A DNA stretch of 64,000 bases from Zhongshania aliphaticivorans (GCF_902705855.1 NZ_CACSIJ010000001.1:211044-275043), one strand, 5' to 3'. Positions 35,154 through 45,048 are shown, numbered from the stretch's first letter. Notes: generated by a model from the letters alone, not told the origin. Translations and numbers: made by a program.

Positions 35154-36638
35154 GTGAATCCCATCCTTATTAGCAAGAAACTTAGCCTAACTCAGCAATG
35201 GATAGGCACAACACTACTATCTATGCTGCCGCTAATTATCGCGATAACGTATGCCGTGTGGGAGATGAGTTCGCAAGCTCGCGCCCAGCAACGCTTGGTC
35301 ATGGACCAAGCTCAAATTTCACATCTAAGTGTTTCGAGTCAAGAATTAAGCAAGGAAATTGAACGCGCAGCGCGCCAGTACCAGCTCTTAAAAGATCCTA
35401 GCCTGCTAGAAATTTTACAAATAAAACAACATCAGCTCTTAGAAGGTCTCAGTAAAATAAAAACTCGATTGCCCGAGTTTGAGAATGACGAAGTCGTGAG
35501 CACCATAGCGGCCATTAGTAATAGTATTCACGACACATCCCGCGCCAATGAAGCAACACAAGCGCAAGACTTAGAATTGCTTTATACAAAATTAAAAAAG
35601 AACAACAGTGATCTTAGCGCCAAATTAACCGATTCTATTCAGACCTCGCTGGCACATGCTGAACAGGAATTAAATAATGTTTTATGGCGAGTGCTTATCA
35701 CCGGTTTGCTTGCCCTACCAGCAAGCCTATTTCTGCTCGGTGCGAGTTCACTCATTGTTAGCAAGTCTATACGCAGACTATCGCTCGCCATCCACCACCT
35801 TGGAGAACGGCGCTGGGACAAGGAAATAAGCATTGACGGCCCCTCAGATTTAATTGAACTCGGTCATCGGCTTGAGTGGATGCGCCACCAGTTACTCACA
35901 GCCGAGCAGCAAAAATCACAATTTACCCAACACATCACCCATGAACTTAAAAGCCCGCTGGCGGCCATAATGGACGCACAGGCGCTACTTGCCGATCAAA
36001 TCCCCGGCAGTATCAATGATCAGCAAAAAGCGGTACTAAGCATTCTGCGAACACAGGCAGAGAACCTACAAGAATTAATTCAGCAGTTACTCAATTTCAA
36101 CACTATCTCTCACGGTGTAGATGCTCATAAGGATCAAATTGATCTGCACTTTTTATGTCAGAAATTAATTACTCGCTACCGAAGTTTCTTACCCGAAGCC
36201 GCCATTCAAATTAGCTATAAAGACAAGGCCGATACCGTAGTAGGAAACAATCAACTCGTCGAAATGATTTTGAGCAACCTATTGTCAAACGCCATCCACT
36301 TCAGTCACAGCGGAGGCAATGTGAGGGTGCACTGGGGCTATTGCAATATCGACAAGCACGGACGAGCAATCAATATATCTGATGATGTGGCATCAAGCGC
36401 TTGCAGTCATTGGTGGCTACAGGTTGGCGACGATGGCCCAGGAATAGCAGTAGAAGAGCAAGAGGCAATATTCCGCCCCTTCTATCAAGGAAAAAATAAG
36501 CGCCACGGCTCCTTAAAAGGTAGCGGTATAGGGCTTGCTATCGTAAAGGCCTGCGCCAAACAGGCAAAGGCCTCTTTAATCTTAAACTCTAGAGAAGGTG
36601 AAGGCACTGAATTTACTCTGTGCTTTCCAAAACAATGA
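35154..36638 (+). CDS. glrK: GlrK/QseE-type sensor histidine kinase
   Basis: The 494-residue kinase has a first membrane helix (about residues 18-36), a periplasmic helical sensor region (37-175), a second helix (178-200) and a HAMP-like linker. The dimerisation domain has FTQHITHELKSPLAA with phospho-accepting His263. The ATP domain has the N box (NLLSNAIHFSH), G1 (VGDDGPGIA) and G2 (KGSGIGLAIV). The start is GTG at 35154 with a poor ribosome site; the upstream ATG at 35141 is out of frame. It is the first gene of a kinase, lipoprotein, regulator operon like glrK-qseG-glrR in enterobacteria, a system linked to cell-envelope signals. Confidence 0.88.
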   Translation: MNPILISKKLSLTQQWIGTTLLSMLPLIIAITYAVWEMSSQARAQQRLVMDQAQISHLSVSSQELSKEIERAARQYQLLKDPSLLEILQIKQHQLLEGLSKIKTRLPEFENDEVVSTIAAISNSIHDTSRANEATQAQDLELLYTKLKKNNSDLSAKLTDSIQTSLAHAEQELNNVLWRVLITGLLALPASLFLLGASSLIVSKSIRRLSLAIHHLGERRWDKEISIDGPSDLIELGHRLEWMRHQLLTAEQQKSQFTQHITHELKSPLAAIMDAQALLADQIPGSINDQQKAVLSILRTQAENLQELIQQLLNFNTISHGVDAHKDQIDLHFLCQKLITRYRSFLPEAAIQISYKDKADTVVGNNQLVEMILSNLLSNAIHFSHSGGNVRVHWGYCNIDKHGRAINISDDVASSACSHWWLQVGDDGPGIAVEEQEAIFRPFYQGKNKRHGSLKGSGIGLAIVKACAKQAKASLILNSREGEGTEFTLCFPKQ

Positions 36639-37180
36639 TGAGCAATATGAAACTAGCATTCCTACTAATTATTATTCCCGCATTAAGCGCTTGTTCGGCA
36701 ATGAGCAATGTCACAGAAAGCTCACCCCTACAGGGCGTTGAACAAGCATCACTTAACTCAACTAGCGATACGAGTATCAGTAAGCTGATCAGCCCAACAA
36801 GCGATCCAATAATTGCTTTGCTAACTAAACGGCAAGCCTGGTGTCTGTTACCTGAGGCAGAGCGTTTGCAAATCGATGCTGTATTACGCAATCAACTTGG
36901 TAACGCCAGTATTCTCCAACGCTTAATGTTAACGAGCTGTGCACCAGCGCAATATACCAAGCAAAGCCAAAGGCTAATTAAGTCGGTTGACACCTCCCTA
37001 TTAAGCGAAGCTGAGCGATCTTTACTCATGCTTATTGATGCCAATAATCGAGACATACTCCACAGCCAGCAAGAGCGCGACAATATCCACTCAAAACTTC
37101 GCCACACGATAGACGGTATCAGTGATATTGAAACGCAAATTAATGGCGACGCTACACCGCAAACGGAAGGCAAGCAATGA
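36635..37180 (+). CDS. QseG-like lipoprotein of the glrK operon
   Basis: From the ATG at 36635, which overlaps the glrK stop (ATGA), the protein has 181 residues. The signal peptide ends in a lipobox, ALSAC, with the lipidated Cys near residue 19. A Gln/Arg-rich helical region with a predicted coiled coil follows (about 140-175). Little sequence is recognisable beyond this. The position between a GlrK-type kinase and a GlrR-type regulator matches qseG (yfhG), an outer-membrane lipoprotein reported to affect the kinase. The call is mainly from context. Confidence 0.7.
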   Translation: MMSNMKLAFLLIIIPALSACSAMSNVTESSPLQGVEQASLNSTSDTSISKLISPTSDPIIALLTKRQAWCLLPEAERLQIDAVLRNQLGNASILQRLMLTSCAPAQYTKQSQRLIKSVDTSLLSEAERSLLMLIDANNRDILHSQQERDNIHSKLRHTIDGISDIETQINGDATPQTEGKQ

Positions 37181-38547
37181 ATACACCGAGCCGAATTAGA
37201 ATATTACTCGTAGACGACGACCCTGGGGTTTTACAACTACTTTCAATGCGTTTAGAAGCATTAAACTTCGACGTGATATGTGCTGACGGTGGTGAGGCCG
37301 CCCTCACAAAACTACAAACTGAAAGCGCCAATATTGTCATTTCAGATTTACGCATGGACGGTATGGACGGCATTGAACTGTTTGAAAAAATTCAGCATCG
37401 TTATCCTAGTATTCCAGTTATTGTGCTTACTGCGCACGGTTCCATAAAAGAAGCCGTCAGCGCCACCCAGAAAGGTGTGTTTAGCTTTTTAACCAAACCC
37501 GTAGATAAAGATGAATTGCTCAGCAGTATCCAGCAAGCATTAAATCTAAGCTCTCATAGCCTCAAGGACCAGTCTAGTAGCGATAACATCATTACCTGCA
37601 GTGCGAATATGCAACAGCTACTAGAGCAAACCAAACTACTCGCTAAAAGCGATATCAACATCATGATTCGTGGCGAAAGCGGCACCGGTAAGGAACTGCT
37701 AGCAAGTGCGCTACAAAGTTTAAGCACCCGCGCCGAGCAGCCTCATATCGCCATAAATTGCAGCGCCATTCCTGCAGAATTATTAGAGTCTGAATTATTT
37801 GGCCATGTTAAGGGTTCTTTTACAGGGGCGAATCGCGACAAACAAGGCCTATTTTCCAGCGCTGACGGCGGCACTGTTTTTCTTGATGAAATCGGTGATA
37901 TGCCCGCGCCTTTACAGGTCAAATTGCTCCGAGTTTTGCAGGAACAAAAAATACGACCAGTGGGAAGTAACGAGGATATTAATATAAATGTTCGAGTGCT
38001 TTCCGCCACTCATCAGCACTTAGAAGATGCCATTAGCGAAGGACGCTTCCGCGAAGACTTATACTACCGGCTAAACGTTGCCTCATTAAGCCTACCTGCA
38101 CTACGCGAGCGCCGTGCTGACATTCCATTATTAGCCAAGTATTTTTTAGACAATATTGCTCAGCGCAACAACGGCTCAACCAAAAAGTTTTCGCCGGCGG
38201 CGCTACATGCACTCATGTCTTACGACTGGCCCGGCAATATCCGGCAGCTCAGCAACATAGTTGAGCAACTTGCAGCACTAGCTCCGGCAGCGATCATTGG
38301 CGAAGCGCAAGTCATTGCCGCCCTCCCTCAATCAACGCTTCAGACACAGGAAATGCCACCCCTAGCTGAGGCCCGCAAGAATTTTGAACGCGAATATCTA
38401 GAACAAATTTTGCTGCAAACTCAGGGCAACGTAACGGACGCTGCACGACAAGCTGGTAGAAACCGTTCAGACTTTCATAAGCTGATTAAAAAACACCAGC
38501 TCAATCCAGACATACTTCGACATGCTAAAAAGGCCAGCAAGCTATAA
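37177..38547 (+). CDS. glrR: GlrR/QseF-type sigma-54-dependent response regulator
   Basis: The 456-residue protein has a receiver domain (residues 7-120, phospho-acceptor Asp57 in VISDLRMDG), a sigma-54 activator AAA+ domain (about 140-370) and a Fis-type helix-turn-helix (about 410-450). Walker A is GESGTGKE. The loop that contacts sigma-54 reads GSFTGA instead of the common GAFTGA. Walker B is GGTVFLDEIGD. The start overlaps the lipoprotein stop by 4 bases. Phosphorylation by the adjacent GlrK is expected; targets are not visible in this window. Confidence 0.9.
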   Translation: MNTPSRIRILLVDDDPGVLQLLSMRLEALNFDVICADGGEAALTKLQTESANIVISDLRMDGMDGIELFEKIQHRYPSIPVIVLTAHGSIKEAVSATQKGVFSFLTKPVDKDELLSSIQQALNLSSHSLKDQSSSDNIITCSANMQQLLEQTKLLAKSDINIMIRGESGTGKELLASALQSLSTRAEQPHIAINCSAIPAELLESELFGHVKGSFTGANRDKQGLFSSADGGTVFLDEIGDMPAPLQVKLLRVLQEQKIRPVGSNEDININVRVLSATHQHLEDAISEGRFREDLYYRLNVASLSLPALRERRADIPLLAKYFLDNIAQRNNGSTKKFSPAALHALMSYDWPGNIRQLSNIVEQLAALAPAAIIGEAQVIAALPQSTLQTQEMPPLAEARKNFEREYLEQILLQTQGNVTDAARQAGRNRSDFHKLIKKHQLNPDILRHAKKASKL

Positions 38548-38636
38548 AGAACTGCGCGCACTTTTGGGTATCGTAAAAGCAGCAATTACTGCCAACGGAA
38601 ATTATTATGGGTAAGCTATTCGAATGCACTTAACGG

Positions 38637-39431
38637 CTATCGATATTCCATCTTAGCCGCCAACTTGGTATATAAGCTTGGGAAAAAGCGTTTTATTGTC
38701 GGTGCCATGCCGCTAATTCCTTGCCCAATCACGACCTCGTCCTTTCCCTTGCTCATAGCCTTAATGATCTGTCGCACACACTCGTCCACCGACATACCAT
38801 TGATGATAGAATCATCATTTGTTTGCTGTGCCTCTCCCTCAGCATTTAAGGCATTGATGGCGATATTGGTTTGAATTGACCCTGGACACACGGTAAGGCA
38901 AGCAACATCATATTCCGCCAGTTCAGCCCGCAAACAATCCATAAAACCAACCACTGCGTATTTCGAACCAGAATAGCCGGTACGTAATTTTGATCCTATT
39001 TTGCCTGCCACGCTGCTAACACTAACGACAAGACCAGAACGACGAGCCACCATAGCCGGCACCACTGCCTTTGTTAGCGCTACCGTACCCAAATAATTAA
39101 CATCCATTAAACGGCGATATACATCAAAATCTGTATCAAGAAATAAAGATCGCTGGGATATCCCCCCGTTGTTAATAAGCACATCAACTGAGCCAATTTC
39201 TTTCAAATATGCCTCGGCAGCGGGAATGAGTTTATCAATATCAGCCAAGTCCAACGGTGCCACCCAATGCCGAGAGGCACCACCGGGTAATTGGCTAACA
39301 ATCTCGTCCAAGACATCACGTCGCCTTGCAGATAGCACAATACGAGCGCCCAAATCGGCTAGTTGGCGAGTAAGCTCTAAGCCAATCCCCGAACTGGCGC
39401 CGGTAATCCAAATCACTTTATCTTTATACAT
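38637..39431 (-). CDS. Short-chain dehydrogenase/reductase (classical)
   Basis: The 264-residue protein has the NAD(P) motif TGASSGIG (residues 10-17), the NNGG block in LINNGGISQRSL, the catalytic Ser in VSVSSVAG and the catalytic YSGSK (Tyr and Lys). The pattern GSKLRTGYSGSKYAVVGFMDCLRAEL is typical of DHRS7-like SDRs that act on lipid alcohols or ketones. It is 52 bases downstream of an AtuD-like acyl-CoA dehydrogenase on the same strand and may belong to that catabolic cluster. Substrate unknown. Confidence 0.87.
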   Translation of the reverse strand: MYKDKVIWITGASSGIGLELTRQLADLGARIVLSARRRDVLDEIVSQLPGGASRHWVAPLDLADIDKLIPAAEAYLKEIGSVDVLINNGGISQRSLFLDTDFDVYRRLMDVNYLGTVALTKAVVPAMVARRSGLVVSVSSVAGKIGSKLRTGYSGSKYAVVGFMDCLRAELAEYDVACLTVCPGSIQTNIAINALNAEGEAQQTNDDSIINGMSVDECVRQIIKAMSKGKDEVVIGQGISGMAPTIKRFFPSLYTKLAAKMEYR

Positions 39432-39483
39432 GTTTCACCATCCCAGTCATTCGGTTTACAAGGCCATCATCGCATCATGGAAA

Positions 39484-40641
39484 TTACTTTTTGCGGCTCG
39501 GCAACGTACCCATCGTTTTACAAATAATACTGAGCATCACTTCATCGGCACCACCGCCAATCGAGGTTATTCGAGTATCCCGATAGGCTCGGGCGATGGG
39601 GTTATCCCACATATAACCCATACCGCCCCAGTATTGCATACAGCTGTCGGTGACTTCGCGGAGCAAGCGCCCTGCTTTTAGCTTAGCCATCGACGCCTTG
39701 CGAGTAACATCCGTGCCTTTGATATAGCCTTCTACAGCGTCGAAGGTAAGCGCGCGCAAGGCTTCCACTTCGGTTTGCAACTCTGCTAAACGAAAATGCA
39801 CTACTTGATTATCTAATACTGATTGGCCGAATATCTTCCGTTCACGCGTGTAGTCAATGGTCTTGTTAATACAGTCTTCCATCGCCTTTAAGCTACCCGC
39901 CGCCGCGAATAAGCGCTCTTCTTGAAACTGCAGCATTTGATAGATAAAGCCATGACCTTCTTCGCCGATGAGGTTGCGCTGAGGTACGCGAACATTGTCG
40001 AAAAATACCTGCGCGGTGTCTGATGATCGCATCCCTAATTTATCTAGCTTCTCTGAGAAGGAAATACCGGGGGTATTGGTTGGGACAACAATCAGGGATT
40101 TATTCAGGTGTGGCTTGTCATCACTGGTATTCGCCAGCAGGCATAAATAATCTGCCTGGGTAGAGTTGGTGATCCACATTTTAGAACCGTTGATCACATA
40201 GTCGTCACCATCTTTTTTGGCTGTTGTTTTGATTGCGGCCACATCTGAACCCGCATGCGGTTCGCTTACCGCGATAGAAAATACCGCTTCGCCGGTAATT
40301 GCCGGCACCAAAAATTCCTTGCGTAATTCGTCACTGCCAAAACGCGCCAAGGCCGGCGTGGCCATATCGGTTTGTACACCAATGCCCATTGATACACCGC
40401 CTGTTGCGATGCGGCCCAGCTCCTCAGAAAACACAATCTGGTAGCTGTAATCTAAACCCATGCCACCATATTCAATCGGTTTACAGATACCGAGCAGGCC
40501 GAGGTCGCCCATTTTTTTAAACAGCTCATGGGCGGGAAAAATGCCGTCCGCCTCCCACTTGTCTGCGTAGGGGTTAATTTCGCTATCAATGAATTTTGCA
40601 GTGGTTAGCCGAATGGCCTCGTGTTCTTCCGTAAGAATCAT
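39484..40641 (-). CDS. Acyl-CoA dehydrogenase, AtuD (citronellyl-CoA dehydrogenase)-like
   Basis: This 385-residue FAD enzyme introduces a double bond between C2 and C3 of an acyl-CoA. The N-terminal, middle and C-terminal ACAD domains are complete, with IAVSEPHAGSDVAAIKTTA, MWITNSTQADYLCLLANTSDD and YRDTRITSIGGGADEVM, in which the Glu is the probable base or its neighbour. The sequence strongly recalls AtuD of Pseudomonas aeruginosa, which oxidises citronellyl-CoA, in the blocks KKMGDLGLLGI, GIGVQTDMATPALARFGSDELR and LDKLGMRSSDTAQ. That resemblance is from memory and suggests a branched substrate. A GST gene and a second ACAD lie just upstream. Confidence 0.88.
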   Translation of the reverse strand: MILTEEHEAIRLTTAKFIDSEINPYADKWEADGIFPAHELFKKMGDLGLLGICKPIEYGGMGLDYSYQIVFSEELGRIATGGVSMGIGVQTDMATPALARFGSDELRKEFLVPAITGEAVFSIAVSEPHAGSDVAAIKTTAKKDGDDYVINGSKMWITNSTQADYLCLLANTSDDKPHLNKSLIVVPTNTPGISFSEKLDKLGMRSSDTAQVFFDNVRVPQRNLIGEEGHGFIYQMLQFQEERLFAAAGSLKAMEDCINKTIDYTRERKIFGQSVLDNQVVHFRLAELQTEVEALRALTFDAVEGYIKGTDVTRKASMAKLKAGRLLREVTDSCMQYWGGMGYMWDNPIARAYRDTRITSIGGGADEVMLSIICKTMGTLPSRKK

Positions 40642-40677
40642 GTATTACTCCGTAAAGTGTATTTATTATGTAAGACC

Positions 40678-41358
40678 TTATGCGAATAGATCTGGAATAT
40701 TTTCGAAAGGATAAGGTGTTGGCGAAAACAAGGAATTTTCTTTACCTATTGGCTCTACTTTTTGAAAGGCAGCCCGCGCCGTCATACGCTTAAAGTAATC
40801 CAGCACCTGCGGCTCATAAAACTGAGACAGACCTAAGCCATCACCAAGATACAACGCGTAGGCAATGGCAATATCTGCAACCGTAAAGCGGTCATCACAT
40901 AAGAACTCTCGATCTGCTATGTGCGCATTCAAACGTTTTAGACGCGCCAAGAACCATTTGTAGTAGTCTTCAACGACCTGTGGTTGACGACGCTCCATTG
41001 GCTCTAATTGGGAGTAGCGCAGGACCAGTGTTTGCGGAAACGTCAGCGTGGCATCGCTATGGAATAGCCAATTCAGATAGTCACCGTATTCTGGATGATC
41101 CGCCTTTAAACCAAAGTCATAGCGCTGGTAGCGTTCAACCAAATACAAACCGATGGCCGAAGACTCTGTCATGTGAGTGTCGCCATCAACAAAGTATGGC
41201 ACGGTGCCGAGCGGGTTTACGTCTAAAAATTCACGTTGAAACATGCGAGGCGGAAATGCCAGCACTTCAAGCTCATAATCTACGCCCATTTCTTCAAGTG
41301 CCCACAGAGCACGGAGGGAACGCGCGGTATAGCAATGCCAAAGTTTAGGCGAAGTCAT
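40678..41358 (-). CDS. Glutathione S-transferase
   Basis: The 226-residue protein has a thioredoxin-like N-terminal domain (about 1-78) with the glutathione-contact block GTVPYFVDGDTHMTESSAIGLYL. The all-helical C-terminal domain contains FTVADIAIAYAL, the N-capping box region of GSTs. The early AFPPRMFQREFLDVNPLG is typical of bacterial beta/theta-like forms. It lies between two acyl-CoA dehydrogenase genes with short gaps, so cotranscription is likely. Its role may be detoxification or an isomerase step; the sequence does not say which. Confidence 0.88.
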   Translation of the reverse strand: MTSPKLWHCYTARSLRALWALEEMGVDYELEVLAFPPRMFQREFLDVNPLGTVPYFVDGDTHMTESSAIGLYLVERYQRYDFGLKADHPEYGDYLNWLFHSDATLTFPQTLVLRYSQLEPMERRQPQVVEDYYKWFLARLKRLNAHIADREFLCDDRFTVADIAIAYALYLGDGLGLSQFYEPQVLDYFKRMTARAAFQKVEPIGKENSLFSPTPYPFENIPDLFA

Positions 41359-41369
41359 ATTAAGTCCTA

Positions 41370-42545
41370 TTACAACTGATATTGGCGCGCGGCAAGATCG
41401 CGCATGATTTCTTCTGAGCCACCACCGATGGCATTAACCCGAACTTCACGATAAAAACGCTCAACTCGATTGCCTCGCAGATAGCTCGCGCCACCTAAAA
41501 TTTGGCTGGCCTCGCGGGCGCAATATTCCATGGTTTCGCTGGCCTGTACTTTCGCCATAGCTAAATCACCGGGGTCGCAGCGGCCGTCGATATAGGCCTG
41601 CGTTAAATACTGAAGATAGGTTTGGGTCGCGTTTATTTTCTGTTTCATGGTGGCAATTTTATGGCGAATGACTTGGTGATCGGCCAAGCGTTTACCAAAG
41701 GTTTTACGTTGCTGTGCCCACTCAACAGCGTCTTCTAAACAGGCTCGCGCTGCGGCTTCCATTGTTACCGCCAAGCTTAGACGTTCTGGGTTAAAGTTAG
41801 TCATAATCACCCAAAAACCTTGCCCTTCTTCACCAAGTAAATTCTCGGCTGGCACCCGCACATTATCAAAGTAAATGGTGCCGGTATCCGCACACCACCA
41901 ACCCTGTTTACGGTCTAGCGGCGTTCTGGCAACGCCGGCTAAATCAGTCGGAATCAATAGCATCGACACACCACGGCCACCCTCTCCGCCGGTACGCACG
42001 GCGGTAGACACCCAATCAGCGTTCATCACCCCAGAGATAAAGGTTTTGCTCCCGCTCACAATATAGTAGTCGCCGTCGCGCACAGCGGTGGTTGTAATAT
42101 TAGCCACATCTGAACCACCAGAAGGCTCTGTAATACCCAGCGATATACGTTTCTCGCCGGCCAATACCGACGGCGCCACCATTTGCTTTAATGCCTCGCT
42201 GCCATAGTTGATCACTGGCGGCAGACCAATCCCGTGTATGAGTAAATTGCTTATTAAGCCCCCCGCCGAACCAGCGCGGGTGAACTCCTCATTGGTGATA
42301 TTGATATGCCACTGATCAATGCCCTCTGATATACCGCCATAGGCCTCTGGATAGCCCATTTGCATCACGCCGATATCCGCGGCTTTACGCCACAATTCCT
42401 CGGGTATTTTGCCTGCCTCTTCCCAATCATCCAGAAATGGCACCACTTCTTTCTCTAGCCATTTGCGAAGCTGCGTCCGCCATTCTTCATGCTCTGGCCG
42501 CAAGTGGGGATTGAACAGACGCGCACTATCGAAGTTAAGAGACAT
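41370..42545 (-). CDS. Acyl-CoA dehydrogenase
   Basis: The 391-residue enzyme is a full-length ACAD, divergent from its neighbour at 39484. Clear blocks are LGITEPSGGSDVANITTTA (FAD and substrate contacts), FISGVMNADWVSTAVRTG, QQRKTFGKRLADHQVIRHKIA and the C-terminal YREVRVNAIGGGSEEIM, with the Glu at the usual catalytic region. The proximity of two distinct ACADs fits successive rounds of beta-oxidation or a heteromeric enzyme; the sequence cannot decide. It heads the minus-strand run that ends with the SDR at 38637. Confidence 0.9.
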   Translation of the reverse strand: MSLNFDSARLFNPHLRPEHEEWRTQLRKWLEKEVVPFLDDWEEAGKIPEELWRKAADIGVMQMGYPEAYGGISEGIDQWHINITNEEFTRAGSAGGLISNLLIHGIGLPPVINYGSEALKQMVAPSVLAGEKRISLGITEPSGGSDVANITTTAVRDGDYYIVSGSKTFISGVMNADWVSTAVRTGGEGGRGVSMLLIPTDLAGVARTPLDRKQGWWCADTGTIYFDNVRVPAENLLGEEGQGFWVIMTNFNPERLSLAVTMEAAARACLEDAVEWAQQRKTFGKRLADHQVIRHKIATMKQKINATQTYLQYLTQAYIDGRCDPGDLAMAKVQASETMEYCAREASQILGGASYLRGNRVERFYREVRVNAIGGGSEEIMRDLAARQYQL

Positions 42546-42653
42546 TGCCGATACCTACTTTCAAGTAATTACTATCAGCTTAGTCTAAAGCTACAAATAA
42601 TTATGGCTTGGGCATTGGTGCCAGCAATTAGGGAATTGGTGCCAAGGGAGGAA

Positions 42654-43706
42654 TTACTTTTTACGAAAATCTCGAGGTGACAAGCCATACCAGCCACGAA
42701 ATGCGGCGGAAAACGAGCTTTGATCCATATACCCCAATAAAAACGCAATGTCAGTGATACTCAAACGCTCGTCACCCAAGTATTGCTGGGCAAGCTCGGC
42801 GCGCAGCTCTTGAAGCACCTGCAAGAATTGCGTGCCCTGCTCAGACAAGCGGCGCTGCAAGGTACGACGGGAAATATTTAAAGCGGCAGCGGCTTTATCT
42901 ACGCCCATTTCGCCGCTAGGTAGCAAGCGTAATAGCGTTTTGCGCAGGGCCATAATGAATTCGCTACTGTCACTATTTTCTACAAATAAATGACGAATGG
43001 GCTGCGCCAATACCTGCCCCCAATCAGCGTCTAAACCGATGAGTAAATAATCCAGACAGGCAAGATCAAAATACAAGCTACTCACCGGCTGATCGAACAA
43101 CAAATTTTCGCCAAACTGCTGGGTTAGCAGGCTTATATCCTGCGGCTTTGCGTAAGTAAAATGTGCTGCTCGCACGGGTATTGGCCTTACACAAACTGAA
43201 TTCACAATGGCTGCCGCGACACCGAGGGACGAGTCCGACAAATAGCGCTGCGCTGCGCTTTCCGGTGCCAAGGGCTGCCAGTCCAGACACAAAAACTGCG
43301 CCTCACGACGCACTTTCACTTCGCCAATATCGCCCACAATCCTAAGTACACTTGGCATCACATTAAGATATTCTCGGAAGGTACGACACGCCGAACAGGC
43401 GTAAAGCTGTAGATTCAGGCGACTGATATAGTCTATGCGCCCAACATACAGGCCAATATCGGGTGTTTTAGTGTACTGCGCCACACGCTCATAAAGATCC
43501 AACAACGTCGCGACGGGATAGCGCCTGTCGCCGTCAATGACGTCTGCGGGCTCAACCCCCATATCACACATCAGACGCGAAATATCGGCACCCAAGGTTT
43601 CTGCAGCCTGTAATAACGTACTCATCGCCGAGCTATTTACAGAGCGCAATGCCAGCTCGGCAGTCCCTGCAGACATTGGCTTATGTGATGACTTATCTAA
43701 CAACAT
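42654..43706 (-). CDS. AraC-family transcriptional regulator (OruR/ArgR-like N-terminal domain)
   Basis: The 350-residue protein has an N-terminal arabinose-binding-like domain of the OruR type (about residues 25-210). The C-terminal double helix-turn-helix holds AAAALNISRRTLQRRLSEQGTQFL and LSITDIAFLLGYMDQSSFSAAFRGWYGLSPRDFR. It lies between the acyl-CoA dehydrogenase genes and the divergent alcohol dehydrogenase gene, with 190 bases to the latter. It is therefore a likely activator of one or both sides, responding to an intermediate. Confidence 0.9.
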   Translation of the reverse strand: MLLDKSSHKPMSAGTAELALRSVNSSAMSTLLQAAETLGADISRLMCDMGVEPADVIDGDRRYPVATLLDLYERVAQYTKTPDIGLYVGRIDYISRLNLQLYACSACRTFREYLNVMPSVLRIVGDIGEVKVRREAQFLCLDWQPLAPESAAQRYLSDSSLGVAAAIVNSVCVRPIPVRAAHFTYAKPQDISLLTQQFGENLLFDQPVSSLYFDLACLDYLLIGLDADWGQVLAQPIRHLFVENSDSSEFIMALRKTLLRLLPSGEMGVDKAAAALNISRRTLQRRLSEQGTQFLQVLQELRAELAQQYLGDERLSITDIAFLLGYMDQSSFSAAFRGWYGLSPRDFRKK

Positions 43707-43896
43707 TATTTTTATTAATCACCGTCTACACGTTAAAGGTGGGGCTAAATACGCCACTGCGCTCATCTATCAAATTCATAGGAATCAAGCCTTGCGCGCC
43801 ACTGTAATGTTAAGCATGCTAACATCGCAGACGCTTGCCGCGCTCGCTATTGCGCAGCATTAGACTCGTAAAATAACAAGACTAGGGCATAAATGC

Positions 43897-45048
43897 ATGA
43901 AAGCCTTTGAGTTCCATACTACGAAATCCATTACCGTTGAACGTGGCGCCGCCGCTCATTTGGCTGAGCGCCTTAGCGGTTTGGACTACAAATCAGTCAT
44001 GATTGTTACCGATTCCGGCGTACTTGAAACAGGTCTATTACAGCCGACCTTAAGCAACTTTGCTGAACTCGGCATTGCCGTATCGGTCTTTTCCGATGTC
44101 GTCGCAGACCCGCCAGAGGTGGTAATCCAACAGGGTATTTACGCAGCACAGCAGCAACAAGTTGATTGTATTATTGGCTTTGGAGGCGGTAGCTCAATGG
44201 ATGCCGCCAAGCTAATCGCTCTATTGTGCCGCAGCGAGCAAAAGCTCAGCAATGTCTACGGTGTCAATGCGGCAACGGGACAGCGCCTCCCCTTGGTACT
44301 TATTCCCACTACGGCGGGAACCGGCTCAGAAGTTACCGCTATCGCCATTGTCACCACCGGCGAAAATGAGAAAAAAGGCGTGGTATCGCCGCTGCTACTC
44401 CCCGACCTAGCTCTGCTTGATGCAGAGCTAACTTTGGGCCTACCAAGTCATGTCACCGCAGCAACCGGTATAGACGCGATGGTGCACGCTATTGAAGCCT
44501 TCACCAGTAAGCGCTTAAAAAACCCAATATCCGACAGCCTTGCCAAAGATGCCCTGCGCTTACTGGCGGCCAATATTCATACCGCCTGCCAGCATGGCGA
44601 AAACATTCAGGCTAGAGAGAACATGCTACTCGGCTCCTGTCTAGCGGGTATGGCCTTCGCCAACGCGCCTGTTGGCGGTGTTCATGCACTGGCCTACCCT
44701 GTTGGTGCACGCTTTCACGTCCCCCACGGCTTATCAAACTCCTTGATGTTAGATGCCGTACTGCGTTTTAACCTGCGCGACGCTGAGCATCTTTATGCAG
44801 AATTAGCCGACGTGGTATTCCCCGCCGCCGTAGGTACACCGCAAACCCGCGCCGCCTCGCTACTCAACTATCTAAAAGATTTACCCAAAGAATTGGGTAT
44901 TGCCGAATCACTGCGTGAAGTCGGCATTAGCGAGCATGACATTCCATTGCTTGCCGAAGACGCTATGAAGCAGACCCGCCTGCTCATAAATAATCCAAGA
45001 GAAATTCACTTAAGCGATGCCATTGCACTCTATAAGGAGGCTCTGTGA
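43897..45048 (+). CDS. Iron-type (group III) alcohol dehydrogenase
   Basis: The 383-residue enzyme oxidises a primary alcohol or reduces an aldehyde with NAD(P). The nucleotide-binding block is IIGFGGGSSMDAAK, followed by IPTTAGTGSEVT. The metal-binding block is MVHAIEAF, then GGVHALAYPVGARFHVPHGLSNSLM with conserved His ligands. Length is normal for the family. It is divergent from the AraC regulator and overlaps the downstream thioesterase gene by 4 bases. Confidence 0.92.
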   Translation: MKAFEFHTTKSITVERGAAAHLAERLSGLDYKSVMIVTDSGVLETGLLQPTLSNFAELGIAVSVFSDVVADPPEVVIQQGIYAAQQQQVDCIIGFGGGSSMDAAKLIALLCRSEQKLSNVYGVNAATGQRLPLVLIPTTAGTGSEVTAIAIVTTGENEKKGVVSPLLLPDLALLDAELTLGLPSHVTAATGIDAMVHAIEAFTSKRLKNPISDSLAKDALRLLAANIHTACQHGENIQARENMLLGSCLAGMAFANAPVGGVHALAYPVGARFHVPHGLSNSLMLDAVLRFNLRDAEHLYAELADVVFPAAVGTPQTRAASLLNYLKDLPKELGIAESLREVGISEHDIPLLAEDAMKQTRLLINNPREIHLSDAIALYKEAL

